In this document: one piece after another, positions 1 to 9,882 of the stretch
How the letters are laid out: each line of letters opens with the position of its first letter
Numbering within the stretch: position 1 is the stretch's first letter
Assembly: GCA_016715405.1 (NCBI GenBank)
Contig: JADKAE010000012.1
Span: 62,001-126,000 of the forward strand
Length of the DNA: 64,000 nucleotides
Direction of reading: 5' to 3'
Source: Saprospiraceae bacterium
GTDB taxonomy: Bacteria; Bacteroidota; Bacteroidia; Chitinophagales; Saprospiraceae
Program-made: the position numbers and the translations under genes
The notes under the pieces: generated by a model
Database searches by the model: none
What the model was told of the DNA's origin: nothing
What the model saw: the letters and a program-made list of their open reading frames with translations, nothing else

Positions 1-207
1 TAATTTTGTGAAGGATAGCGAGCAGGCGCTACGCTTGTTTCGTTTTCACAAAATTCTGAGGTTGTGCGAAAAAACACAACGCCAGATCGAACAACTCCAA
101 TCGCAGCAACTGTGGGACCAGGCCATTGCCCATTTAAAAGTAAAATTGCGCCTGGATTCGGTAAAAGGGAATTGGCAGGTCAATTGGGTATTGTAGTAGC
201 GAAGTAA
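1..207 (+). CDS. dnaG: Probable DNA primase DnaG, C-terminal end (partial, frameshifted)
   Basis: The gene enters from the left edge, so only the last ~68 residues are visible. They are helical and end, after repairing one missing A in the run at 163-166, in RELAGQLGIVVAK followed by a stop at 205-207. A short helical C-terminus closing with a basic helix and LG-x-VV is typical of the helicase-binding end of bacterial DnaG, which makes RNA primers at the replication fork. As given, the frame instead runs into a stop at about 196. The catalytic TOPRIM domain lies outside the window, so the family call rests on the C-terminal pattern only and is tentative. Confidence 0.45.
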
Positions 208-213
208 GCTGCT

Positions 214-3200
214 TTAGTTTGTAATTCCGGCATATACCAGCAGTTTCAATTCCTGTGGGGTAATATTGATCGCATTTACAAAACCGGTTCGCAAATCGGT
301 GAGCGTCCGGGTTCCGTCGTACAGGCGAATAATTTCGTAGCGCGCAATTTTTCGGCTCTCATCATCCAGCGTAGCTATCGTTACACTTACCGGCAGTGGG
401 TGTTGGTGTGACAAATAAAACAAGTGTATGCCGGCCTCCCCCGAAAGGAGATCAAGCAAGCCATAGCTTTCCGCTATAATAATCCCTTCTTTTTCTTTGC
501 GCTGATACTGGATATCGAGCAAACGCAGCAGGGCTTCGTATTGATCCATCAAATAGGCAATTTCACTTGCGCCGAGGTCGGTGATGCACGACCGGAACTG
601 GATGGCTATGCGGTCCACCCGGCGCTGAAAGAAGCCTTCGCTGGCCGTTTGTACATAGGCGACATCGAGAAAATCGCTGATCATGGCCGATTGGATGCCG
701 TCAAATTGGATCGCCCCGTATTGGTAGTGGTCGTTAATTTCTTTGAGGGAATCGCGTTGAAAGAGCCAATCAACGAGGTGGTTGCGGGAGCCCAAAGAGC
801 CGGTTTTTAGCCGCAGGGGTGCTGCCCGCAGGGCATCCGAAATACTTAGCACCCTGTTATTCAGGCGTTCTTCTAGTTCTGAAAGGCGATTTTTAAAATG
901 AAAATACTGCCAATCTACTTCGCCTTCGCCCGTCACAATCCGGTCTTGATTATGGGCTTCCGAACTGCGAATTTTGGACGACAGGCGTTTTATTTTTTGG
1001 AGCAACTGTGAGTAAAATTCTTTTTCCTGCTTGTAGTCCGGCAGTTGGGGCAGCCAGGCATGCTTGTTGGCGGCGACAAAGCCGAGCGAAGTGATGTGGG
1101 GAATGAGCCGGTCGCCTTCCAGGCCGATATCCAGCAGAATGGGCTGCTGGGTATTTGAAGCCAGCAATTGTTCGGCTGAAAGGGTAGTCAGGTCGCTTTC
1201 AATTTGTCGTCTTAGAGCCCTGCCGCCTTGCCGCGAGTCAAACCCCCGATTAGCCACCCAGTCGAGCGCCTCTTTGGAGATGTTGAGCATGGTGGTGCGC
1301 CGCACAAAACCATCGCGTTGCAGCAGTTCCTGGATTTGCATACGCGCAATGCCCTGAATGTGATCTAATTGCAGAGGGTTAAAAATGATGATATCATCGA
1401 GGCGGTTGACGAATTCGGGGCGGAAAGCGCGTTCTACGGCCTTGCGGTAAATAGAAGCGGTATCAGGCGCGGTGGAAAAAGAGATGTAAGAAGAAATTTC
1501 ACCTGCGCCCAGGTTGGAAGTCATTAGTATGATGAGATTGCTAAAATCGATGGTTTGGCCCTGACTATCGGTGAGTCTGGCATCATCGAGTACTTGCAAA
1601 AGCAGATCGCGTACCCTGGGATGGGCCTTCTCTATTTCATCGAATAATAGTACACCAAACGGCCGGTACTTTATTTGTCCGGTAAGCAGGCCCTCCGGAT
1701 TGTGAAAGTCACCTGTCAGACGACTCACGGCCGCCGGGTCGTTGTATTCGTTCATGTCGAAACGCAGGAGGGCGCCGTCGTGGCCGAATAAATAACGGCT
1801 TAGCACTTTGGCGGCCTGGGTTTTTCCTACGCCTGTCGGGCCCACAAATAGCAGGGTAGAAATGGGGCGGGTATTGTCGTTGAGTTTGGCTTTGGCAAGG
1901 TGTATAATATTGGCCAGGGCCGCCACGGCTTGTGGCTGTCCCACCAGCTCGCGTTCGAGCAGATTGCTCACTTCGCCTTTTTCCAGTATTTGTCCGGGGT
2001 CGAGAAAAGACTCTTCTAACCCGCTGTAAGCCTTGAAAGCGGAGCGAACCTCGTCGGCGTCTACGTTGCGAAAGGGGTATTCGTCGGAAATAGACTGCAA
2101 AAAAGTAGCCACGCCGCCGGGCAGAGGTTTATTTCGCAAAAACCTGCGGTGAAAATTGAGCAATTCCTGGATGGCCTGCATGCTAAATGTCGTACCATTG
2201 GTTTGCTCGAGCCTCCGGCGGAAAGCCAGGATCATGGATACGGCAGTGACGTAGTCGGGCTCTTCCAGCGTCATTACCTGGAACAGGTCGCAAAAGCGTT
2301 GATCTTTTTCCTGCATGATACCCCATTCGCCCGGTGTAGCAACCAGAATAAATTGCAGCCTGCGTTTTTCGAGGTAAGGTCTGATGGCATCGCTCAGCGT
2401 CATTTTGTTGTTCGACGATTTGCCGATGCGCAGCAGTGCTACAGGGTTGTCGATGAATATTTTGTCGCTGTGACCCGCTTCTTCTTCCGGCTGTTCCACG
2501 TATTGGAGGATGGCTTCGAGGCGGCGTTGCCACATGCCCACATAACTCATGCCGGAGACGATCCTGTTGGGGTCGAGATGCCAGATGCGCTGTATGTATG
2601 GAATGTTGTTTGTTTCAGCCCATTTCTGGTACCTCCACAAGGCTTCGTGCAGTAAGGTATGCCTGCCCACACCCTCAGGGCCGATAATCGCTACAGGGGT
2701 TTTGCTTTCTCTGAAAAGCAAGTGGTATAGTGCGGCAACTTTAGCGTCCCTGAAATAACCCCTATTGAGCTCCGAAGGATAACGGGCGTTGAGTTCCTGG
2801 GCGGTTTTGTCGAGTTCCGTGGCGCCGTCAAAAGCGCTGATTTCGCGCAGGCGGGCAAAAAAATCAGCCTGGTTAGAGCGATTGAATTTAAAGGGCAAAT
2901 CCTGGATGCGAATGGTCATCGACACGCTTGAAATCCATTCTTTTTTTTTGGCGTAATAAGTTTCCGGCTGGAAACCGTCGTCTTCTACCTCTTTTATACC
3001 TGCCAGCGCTTTTTTTACTGCCTTGGCAACCTGCGTTGATTTGTCGTTATCAGGGTCAATGATGAACATGTAGTTCTGCAGAGCCGGCAAACAGGCAAAT
3101 AGCAGTTGTTGTACAGAAAAAAAGATGACATTGAATGGGCCATTAACTTCTTTTCCGCCGATAGTGGCCGTCACGCGATGTTGTTCCTGTTGTATGGCCG

Positions 3201-3423
3201 GGTGAAACATAAGCCATAAAAGCAGTTCGGAGTTGTTTTGCTGAAGCACAAATCCTTTGAACAGTTGTCTTACTTCCTTGCGGAATAAGGACATGGCCTG
3301 CTCATACTGCCTGTTGATAATGAGCGGTTGGGGTAAAAATAACGGCCTGACTGCGTAATGTGCGCCGCCTTCTACAGAGACATGTTGCACCAATACGGGG
3401 AAATAGAGCTTTGCAAAAGCCAT
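214..3423 (-). CDS. ClpA/ClpB-like AAA+ ATPase with release-factor-like C-terminal domain
   Basis: This is a 1069-residue protein in one intact frame. An N-terminal ~220 residues resemble no Clp N-domain I know. A first AAA module at ~240-480 has an altered Walker A (GPEGVGRHT, Arg for the catalytic Lys). A canonical Clp-type second AAA module follows, with GPTGVGKT near 529 and Walker B LLFDEIEKAH near 594, then a D2-small domain. A coiled-coil region leads into the last ~200 residues. These contain SYGLLDLLSGEAGIH near 990 and a downstream YEIIRLYDGTRTLTDLRTG, both reminiscent of the PCRF part of peptide chain release factors. No GGQ motif is present. It is transcribed away from another AAA+ gene across a 257-bp gap, suggesting a functional pair. 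The role is unknown; an unfoldase acting on a specialised target is an inference. Confidence 0.75.
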   Translation of the reverse strand: MAFAKLYFPVLVQHVSVEGGAHYAVRPLFLPQPLIINRQYEQAMSLFRKEVRQLFKGFVLQQNNSELLLWLMFHPAIQQEQHRVTATIGGKEVNGPFNVIFFSVQQLLFACLPALQNYMFIIDPDNDKSTQVAKAVKKALAGIKEVEDDGFQPETYYAKKKEWISSVSMTIRIQDLPFKFNRSNQADFFARLREISAFDGATELDKTAQELNARYPSELNRGYFRDAKVAALYHLLFRESKTPVAIIGPEGVGRHTLLHEALWRYQKWAETNNIPYIQRIWHLDPNRIVSGMSYVGMWQRRLEAILQYVEQPEEEAGHSDKIFIDNPVALLRIGKSSNNKMTLSDAIRPYLEKRRLQFILVATPGEWGIMQEKDQRFCDLFQVMTLEEPDYVTAVSMILAFRRRLEQTNGTTFSMQAIQELLNFHRRFLRNKPLPGGVATFLQSISDEYPFRNVDADEVRSAFKAYSGLEESFLDPGQILEKGEVSNLLERELVGQPQAVAALANIIHLAKAKLNDNTRPISTLLFVGPTGVGKTQAAKVLSRYLFGHDGALLRFDMNEYNDPAAVSRLTGDFHNPEGLLTGQIKYRPFGVLLFDEIEKAHPRVRDLLLQVLDDARLTDSQGQTIDFSNLIILMTSNLGAGEISSYISFSTAPDTASIYRKAVERAFRPEFVNRLDDIIIFNPLQLDHIQGIARMQIQELLQRDGFVRRTTMLNISKEALDWVANRGFDSRQGGRALRRQIESDLTTLSAEQLLASNTQQPILLDIGLEGDRLIPHITSLGFVAANKHAWLPQLPDYKQEKEFYSQLLQKIKRLSSKIRSSEAHNQDRIVTGEGEVDWQYFHFKNRLSELEERLNNRVLSISDALRAAPLRLKTGSLGSRNHLVDWLFQRDSLKEINDHYQYGAIQFDGIQSAMISDFLDVAYVQTASEGFFQRRVDRIAIQFRSCITDLGASEIAYLMDQYEALLRLLDIQYQRKEKEGIIIAESYGLLDLLSGEAGIHLFYLSHQHPLPVSVTIATLDDESRKIARYEIIRLYDGTRTLTDLRTGFVNAINITPQELKLLVYAGITN

Positions 3424-3680
3424 CTGGTTGCTTTTATTGCGAGGTCCGACACAAGATAATTACATTTTTTGCAACATGGATAGCTTATGGCTCGTTACAG
3501 GAACTGAATGCGAATGTACAACTACCCCAAACAAGGTAGTTTTCATGCTTACGCAATTCAATTTTTATTTCGATCTGTATTATTTAGGGAAATTGTATAA
3601 ATTTCAGCAGAAATAAGCTTTTAGCTATCAGCAGTCAGCTTATTAGCCTATTATAACCTCTTATTAACTGCCTAGAGGCA

Positions 3681-6334
3681 ATGGAAGACGGCTACGACCA
3701 CATAGACTCTAAACGTTTCAAATTCCGCGAGTTGAAGGCTTATGCTTCAACCGAGTGGCTGGCTGACAATAAAAAGAAGTACAGGCAGGTTTTTGACAGG
3801 CACGAAACATCTTATATCTACGCAGAACTTTCCTTTTACAATAAATTATTTGATGTAGACGACTGGGATATTGACGTCGAATTGCGATGCTTCTCCTTGA
3901 AGAAGGGGCGCAAGCAATTGTGTGCGTTGCCTTTTCGCAGAAAAGTGAGTAAATACGACCAGATCGTATACATAAGAGAAGGCTGGGGCAATGAAACTGA
4001 AGGCGCTTTTTGGAAAAAAGGCACCTACTGCTGGGAGGCCTGGATGGAAGGCGAAAAGGTAGCCACCAAATATTTTTATGTGGAAGACGCCGGCAAAGAC
4101 GTTTTGCCCGACGAAAATCCTTACCTGGAAGTCATGTCGCTTCGCTTGTACGAAGGCCCTTTTGACGACGTACCCGAAGAAGAACGCATTTACTACAAGA
4201 GTTTTGGCAGCGAAGAAACCCGCTATATCTATGTGGAAATCGTGTTGCGCAATCTGTTTTCAGCAAAAGATTGGCAATGCGAGTTATTTGCCAAATTTTA
4301 TAATAACGCACGCGAATTAAAAGGACAGGTAATCCGGCTCCAGCGCATTGAAAAAGAGAGGATATTATCAAAATTACTGCCGGCTGGGGCTCTAATGTAA
4401 AGGGATCCTGGCGCAAAGACCATTATTCGGCCGAATTGGTTTTTTTGGACCGGCTTATTGCGGTTATCCCTTTTAGTGTGGAAGAAGAATTTGAGGAAGG
4501 CATTGCAGGTGTACTCCTTCCCGGCAAGCAGATGCCGGTTATCCTGGCGCCCGAAGAAGACGCCCGGCAAACTTTCGAGGAGGTGATGGAACGCCTCGAC
4601 GCCCTCATCGGCCTCAACGATATCAAAACGCAGGTGCGAAACCACGCCAAATACATCCAGTTCCTGCAATTGCGCAAAGAAAAAGGCTTCGAAGAAAAAG
4701 AGGGCATCAACGTTCACTCCGTTTTTATCGGCAATCCCGGCACCGGCAAAACCACCGTGGCCGGCATGATGGGCAAACTGTATAAAAAGATGGGTTTGCT
4801 GACGAAAGGACACGTGTACGAGGTGGACAGGGTAGATCTCGTTGGCGAATATATCGGACAAACCGCACCCAAAGTGAAAGACGCCATTGAAAAGGCCCGA
4901 GGCGGCGTTTTGTTTATCGATGAAGCATATGCCCTGGCGCGTTCTAATGACGATACCAAGGATTTTGGTCGCGAAGTGATCGAGATTCTGGTTAAAGAAA
5001 TGTCGAACGGCGCCGGTGACCTGGCTGTGATCGTAGCCGGATATCCCAAGGAAATGCGGCATTTTCTGGATTCTAACCCCGGGCTCAAATCCCGCTTTAA
5101 GTTGTATTTTGAATTTACCGATTATTTGCCCCAGGAGCTCTCACAAATTGCCGAGTACGTGTGCCGCGAAAAAGGGGTAGTGCTGACCGAAGCCGCACGC
5201 GCAAAAATTGACGATATTATTGTGGAAGCTTACCGGCGCAGAGACCGCACTTTTGGCAATGCCCGGTTTGTCTACGACCTCCTTGAAAAGGCAAAAATCA
5301 ACCTGGGGCTAAGGGCCATGTCGTCTGAAAATCCCAAAATGCTCGAGAGGGAGCAGTTGTCGGTGGTCGAACTCGAAGATGTCTACCGGATTGATATCAA
5401 GATGCGCCGCGAATTACCCGAAATCCCCGTGGACGAGGAATTCCTGCGGCAATCGCTCGACGAGCTCAACCGGCTTATCGGTATGGACAAAGTCAAAGCG
5501 CAGATTAACGAACTCGTCAGGTTGGTGCGCTTTTACCGGGAGACCAGAAAGGACGTGCTCAATAGCTTTTACCTTCACACCGTTTTTGTGGGAAATCCAG
5601 GCACAGGCAAAACGACGGTGGCACGTATTCTGACCAAAATATACAAAGCACTCGGCGTACTGGAACGCGGCCATATGGTAGAAACTGACAGGCAGGGCCT
5701 CGTAGCGGGTTATGTGGGCCAAACGGCTATTAAGACGGCTGAAAAGATCGAGGAAGCAATGGGCGGTGTGCTTTTTATCGACGAAGCGTACGCACTTTCA
5801 CAGCACACCGGCGGGCCTCACGGCGATTTTGGCAACGAAACTATTCAGACCCTGCTGAAAAGGATGGAAGACAATCGCGGCAACTTTTTTGTTTTTGTGG
5901 CCGGCTATCCCGACAACATGGAAGCTTTCCTGAAAGCCAACCCGGGACTGAGTTCGCGCTTCGACAAGGTGCTGCGCTTTGACGATTATATACCGGAAGA
6001 ATTGTTGCAAATTTCGCTGCAAATGCTGTCGGAGGAAGGCCTGGTATCTACTCCCGATGCCGAAGTGCATCTGCGCAACTATCTGGATTACATTCACGAG
6101 TACCGCGATAAATATTTCGGCAATGCCCGTACGGTGCGATCAGTTATTCAGGAGGTCGTCAAAGAACACAACCTTCGCCTGGCCAGCCTGAGTTCGGAAG
6201 AACGCAACCACATTCCGCTCAATGTGCTGACAATAGAGGACGTGTCTTGCCTCAAACTCGACAAGAGCGCTTTTTTGTTTAATAAAAAATCTGCTATCGG
6301 GTTCAAACGCCAAACCGGAGAGGCCGGAAACTAA
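3681..6334 (+). CDS. Tandem CbbX/SpoVK-like AAA+ protein with duplicated N-terminal domain (frameshifted)
   Basis: After restoring one A in the run at 4370-4373, this is one ~884-residue protein. Residues ~10-110 and ~155-250 are two copies of the same beta-rich unit, each opening with a charged segment and containing an ETRYIYVE / ETSYIYAE-type strand. Then come two CbbX/CfqX-type AAA modules, each with GNPGTGKTT (near 351 and 637) and VLFIDEAYAL (near 410 and 697) and an arginine-rich sensor segment FGNAR. This AAA clade includes RuBisCO activase CbbX and SpoVK, and acts as hexameric remodelling rings. No RuBisCO or sporulation genes are nearby. The divergent Clp-like ATPase gene is the obvious partner. 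The target is unknown, and both modules look catalytically intact. Confidence 0.8.
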
Positions 6335-6348
6335 ACTCCCGCCGGCCT
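6321..6348. terminator. GC hairpin between convergent AAA+ and glycosyltransferase genes
   Basis: AGGCCGG at 6321-6327 pairs with CCGGCCT at 6342-6348 around a 14-base loop. The hairpin spans the stop codon of the + strand AAA+ gene and abuts the stop codon of the - strand glycosyltransferase, so it could end transcription from both sides. There is no long T tract on either side, so a bidirectional intrinsic terminator is plausible but not certain. Confidence 0.4.
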
Positions 6349-7999
6349 TACTTCGCGGGTTTTCTTCCGAAAAATACAAAACCGTTTTTACTGCTCAATC
6401 GCTCCAGCTTGGGATAGGCTTTCATCTCATCAGCCTTTTGGATTTTGGTGACTACGTATACGGGTTTGTCGATCTCTCCATTTAATAGCCATTCTTTATC
6501 GTAACTGCGCTCATCGGTCACGGGCCTTTTTCGGGCGTAAAACAGATGGGCATACGATTTGTAGCCGTGCGTGACGATGTAGCAGTCTTCTTGTGCTTTA
6601 CTTTCGTAAAATTCTATAGCTGCCCGTTGGGAGTAGCCTTCTATTCTTTTTATAAAAATATAAGCGTAAGCATGACAAATACAGACATGCCGATGAATAA
6701 CACCCTAATGCCGGTTTCCAATTGGTTGCGCCGCCATAAAACGGTGCTTACAATCAATAGAACGAGCAGGAAGATGGCTGGTATCACTTCAAAGCCGGTC
6801 CACCGCACCTGCGCCTCCAGGTTGGCTTGTGCAAAAGGATCTTTAAACAAAGGTTTGAGCACATCGATTTGTTGAGCCAGGATGGGCAGGGCCAGGGTAA
6901 CCAAAATGAATATCGCCCCAATGGTCCATATCCCCGCTTTGATCCAGCGGCTAAAAACAATGCGTTGGTGTATGATGTGATAAATGGTAAGCGAGGCCAG
7001 GAAGGTGACAGGAAAATACGACATCGAAGAGTAATGTACGATCTTCGATTTCACAATGGTAAACAGTATCAAAACGGTCCAAAACAAAAATATCATCCAG
7101 CGTTTGAAATCTTGCTGGTAGCGCTGCTGCTCGGCGGGCATTTTCCAAAAAGCCCGGATAGCAAATAATGATGCCGGAAAACAACCTACCAGCACGACTA
7201 CAAAATGGTAACCGGGGAAACCCCTGTGACCCGCCACCGGTTTGCTAAAAAGCTCGTATTGGTATTTGGTGAAAGTGGTAATATACCAGGGGCCGTTTTT
7301 TAATGTCTCGATGCCAAACCAGGCCAGGGTGATGAAAGAAGCGGCTACCAGGAAAAACAAAAACTGAGGCACATTGATGTAAAAACGGAAGCGCTGATAT
7401 ACCCAATACACAAAAAACACGAGGCAGGAGATGACCAATGCCACCGGGCCCTTGGTAAGGATGCCCATGCCGATGAAAAACCCGCCCAAAAACAGATACC
7501 ACCAGTAGTTTTTGGGCAAATCCAGTTCAAATTGGTCCTTTTTCCAATAGGCGAGGATGAAATAGTACATCCCCAAAAAGATAAAGAGGTTGAAGTATGG
7601 GTCGATGATACCCGATTTAAAATAGAGGAACGGCAATACCGTGCCGAAATAAACCAGCGCCCAGATGAGCCCAAACGAATGATCAAAGAGCTTTCGCCCC
7701 ATTCGGTACAGCACCACAAGGGTGATTATACCACAGATGGCGTTGGGCAATCGGGCGGCGTATTCCCCCACGCCTACGGATTTCATGGCTATCAGCTGCA
7801 TCCAAATGAATAGCGGGGGTTTTTCCCAGAAGGGCCTGTAATCGATATATACACGGAGATAGTCTTTGGTGAGCATCATCTCGCGTGCGATCTCTGCGAA
7901 GTTGATTTCGTCCCAATCAAATAAATGCACACCCCCTAACCACGGCAGGTAAAATAAGGCGCCAAGTAATGCTATTAAGAGTGACGTTCGACGAGCCAT
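6348..7999 (-). CDS. ArnT/PMT-family membrane glycosyltransferase (frameshifted near C-terminus)
   Basis: Reconstructed length is ~550 residues. The chosen ATG gives MARRTSLLIALLGALFYLPW; an in-frame GTG 33 bases upstream is less likely. The first extracytoplasmic loop has HLFDWDEINFAEIAREMM, the acidic D-E motif that coordinates the lipid-linked sugar donor in PMT and ArnT enzymes, followed by about ten hydrophobic segments and a soluble C-terminal tail. A missing base in the A run at 6654-6658 ends the raw frame early. The restored tail runs to GFVFFGRKPAK at 6348. The family moves a sugar from a polyprenyl-phosphate carrier onto lipid A, a protein or another glycan at the outer face of the inner membrane; the acceptor cannot be told. 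It lies downstream of rluA on the same strand, separated from it by a long palindrome. Confidence 0.82.
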
Positions 8000-8037
8000 T
8001 ATGGGATTGTTTAGGGTACGCAAAAATAGCACCGTGA

Positions 8038-8103
8038 GCGGAAAACCTGTATTTTTTCAGCCATAGGTTTAAACCTGTGGCTGAAAAAATACAGGTTTTC
8101 CGC
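8038..8103. repeat. 66-bp near-perfect palindrome downstream of rluA
   Basis: Two 33-base arms meet with no spacer, and only one position is mismatched (a G:T wobble in RNA). The outer arm begins GCGGAAAACCTGTATTTTTT and the centre is AGGTTTAAACCT. The first base of the right-hand end overlaps the last base of the rluA stop codon. In RNA it would fold into a very stable hairpin with internal A/T-rich blocks. It may act as a terminator or processing site for rluA, or be a dispersed palindromic repeat; a single window cannot tell. Confidence 0.8.
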
Positions 8104-8828
8104 TATCCCCATTTCCTGAGTTGTTGAACCACGGCCTTAAAATCTTTAGGCAGCGACGCCTCTACCTGGATGACATCACCCGTAGTGGGGTGTTGCAAAC
8201 GCAGTTGTTGGGCATGCAGTGCATGGCGGCTCATCAGCGGCCTTTCATCTTCTTCTTTGCTGAGCTTGTAAGCCTGTCGTTTAATCTGAGACAACATTAA
8301 AAAAGCTCTTTTCCCGTACAACGGGTCGATGGCCAGCGGGTGGCCTATGGATTGCATATGTACCCTTACCTGGTGGGTACGTCCGGTTTTGATATCGGCT
8401 TCCACCAGACTAAAAGCTTTGAAACTCTCAATCACCTTGTATTCGGTCACTGCGGGTTTACCCTTTGCATTCACCACCATCTTGCCGGGCTGGCTCAGGC
8501 TGTGGGCGATAGGTTTGTCGATGACACCGGCGGCAGGGTGGGGGCTTCCGTCTACCAGGGCCAGGTATATTTTTTCTACCTCCCTGTTTTCGAATTGTTG
8601 CGATAAATGGCGGTGTGCATCTTCTGTTTTGGCAAAACAAATGGCGCCGCTGGTTTCCCGGTCGAGGCGGTGTACTACCCATATCTGTCGACCCAAATGT
8701 TGCTCGAGCCAGTGGTGCAGGTTGGGTTTTTCAGGATCAAAGCGATCGGGAATGCTCAACATGAGGGCGGGTTTATTCACCACCACCATATGCTCGTCTT
8801 CGTAAAGTATATCTATGATTGTTTTCAT
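8103..8828 (-). CDS. RluA-family RNA pseudouridine synthase
   Basis: A 241-residue single-domain enzyme that isomerises uridine to pseudouridine in rRNA or tRNA. The catalytic motif HRLDRETSG sits near residue 55, with the essential Asp in RLD. The later GRTHQVRVHM motif near 150 is the usual RluA-family active-site wall. No N-terminal S4 domain is present, which points to the shorter RluA/RluF-like or TruC-like members rather than RluC/RluD. Target position is not predictable from sequence. Start is the ATG giving MKTIIDILYEDEHMVVVNK. The gene follows the glycosyltransferase at 8836 with only 7 bases between them on the same strand, so it is probably in the ribF transcript. Confidence 0.9.
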   Translation of the reverse strand: MKTIIDILYEDEHMVVVNKPALMLSIPDRFDPEKPNLHHWLEQHLGRQIWVVHRLDRETSGAICFAKTEDAHRHLSQQFENREVEKIYLALVDGSPHPAAGVIDKPIAHSLSQPGKMVVNAKGKPAVTEYKVIESFKAFSLVEADIKTGRTHQVRVHMQSIGHPLAIDPLYGKRAFLMLSQIKRQAYKLSKEEDERPLMSRHALHAQQLRLQHPTTGDVIQVEASLPKDFKAVVQQLRKWG

Positions 8829-8835
8829 GCAGGCA

Positions 8836-9882
8836 TTATTGGAAAAGATCCTGAAAGCGGTGTTTACCCAATGCGAAATACTGCCACACTACACTGCCCC
8901 GGTAACGGCCGGTTGCTAAATTCGGCCGCCCGTTTTTTCTCAATTGGCGCACTAACTGCTGATTGTGTCGCCTCTTTTTCAGCAATTGGGGCAGACAGGA
9001 ATAAAAACTGATGTGCGCCTGCAGGATTGAGCGTATGTGGGCAAATTTGCCCTGAAACAAAAACAAAGCGCCGGCCACGCCATCCAGGATCATCCTCATG
9101 GGCAGCAGCCATACCAGCTTTTGTACGGGTTCGTTTTTAAAAATAGTGCTGAGCGTATTCCTGAAATTGAGATAGGTTTTGCGGGGGGTGTTATACGATA
9201 ACGTCCCGCCGCCCACGTGATATACTACTGATTGAGGCACGACGGCTACCTTGTAACCTGCGCGTTTCATTCGCCAGCACAAGTCGATTTCTTCGGCGTG
9301 CGCAAAATAATCGCCGTCAAAACCTCCCAGTTGGTGAAAAAGTTGTGCTTTTACAAAAAGTGCTGCCCCTGAGGCCCAAAACACCTCCTGCATATCGTCG
9401 TATTGTTTTTTATCTGTTTCTACCTCTCCAAATATACGACCCCGGCAAAAAGGGTATCCCAGCCCGTCGAGCCAGCCGCCGGAGGCGCCGGCGTACTCAA
9501 AACGGGATTTGTTGTTGAAATCCAGTATCTTAGGCTGGCATGCAGCCAGCATATTGTCGCTTTCCATAACCTGGATAATAGGCGACAGCCAGTTGGGGCT
9601 TACCTCCACATCGGAATTGAGCAGGCAGTAGTATTCGGCATCTATTTGGTGTAGTGCCAGGTTATATCCCTGGGCGTAGCCGTGGTTTTGCTGCAGATCG
9701 AGGCGTTTTACAGTAGGAAATTGCTGCGATAACATGCGCAGGGATTCGTCAGACGAGCCGTTGTCGGCTACAAATATCTGTTGGAAAGGGGAGCCATGCG
9801 CAATGATGCCGGGTAGAAATTGTTGCAGATAGCGCTTGTTGTTGAAATTGAGGATGACAATGGCTAATTTTGCGCTTCCTTT
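8836..9882 (-). CDS. Family 2 glycosyltransferase, rhamnosyltransferase-like (start unclear)
   Basis: A GT-A fold family 2 glycosyltransferase of ~345 residues. The open frame begins directly after the ribF stop codon and reads KLAIVILNFN, the usual first strand of these enzymes. DNGSSDES, then LNSDVEV (the DxD-type metal site) and HAEEIDLCWRMKRAGY (acceptor/catalytic ED motif) follow, with a membrane-associated C-terminal helix pair. No ATG, GTG or TTG lies before KLAIVI in this frame. The first in-frame ATG at 9735 would cut away the nucleotide-binding strand, so either the start codon is lost to a consensus error in 9868-9882 or a rare start is used. It likely adds a sugar to a cell-surface polysaccharide. 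Confidence 0.8.
   Translation of the reverse strand, partial: KGSAKLAIVILNFNNKRYLQQFLPGIIAHGSPFQQIFVADNGSSDESLRMLSQQFPTVKRLDLQQNHGYAQGYNLALHQIDAEYYCLLNSDVEVSPNWLSPIIQVMESDNMLAACQPKILDFNNKSRFEYAGASGGWLDGLGYPFCRGRIFGEVETDKKQYDDMQEVFWASGAALFVKAQLFHQLGGFDGDYFAHAEEIDLCWRMKRAGYKVAVVPQSVVYHVGGGTLSYNTPRKTYLNFRNTLSTIFKNEPVQKLVWLLPMRMILDGVAGALFLFQGKFAHIRSILQAHISFYSCLPQLLKKRRHNQQLVRQLRKNGRPNLATGRYRGSVVWQYFALGKHRFQDLFQ

Noticed and set aside
424..810. 128-residue open frame opposite the Clp-like gene
   Set aside because: Antisense shadow of a long, well-supported coding frame.
3428..3616. 62-residue open frame upstream of the tandem AAA gene
   Set aside because: A/T-rich, no recognisable features, and it lies in the divergent promoter region of two ATPase genes.
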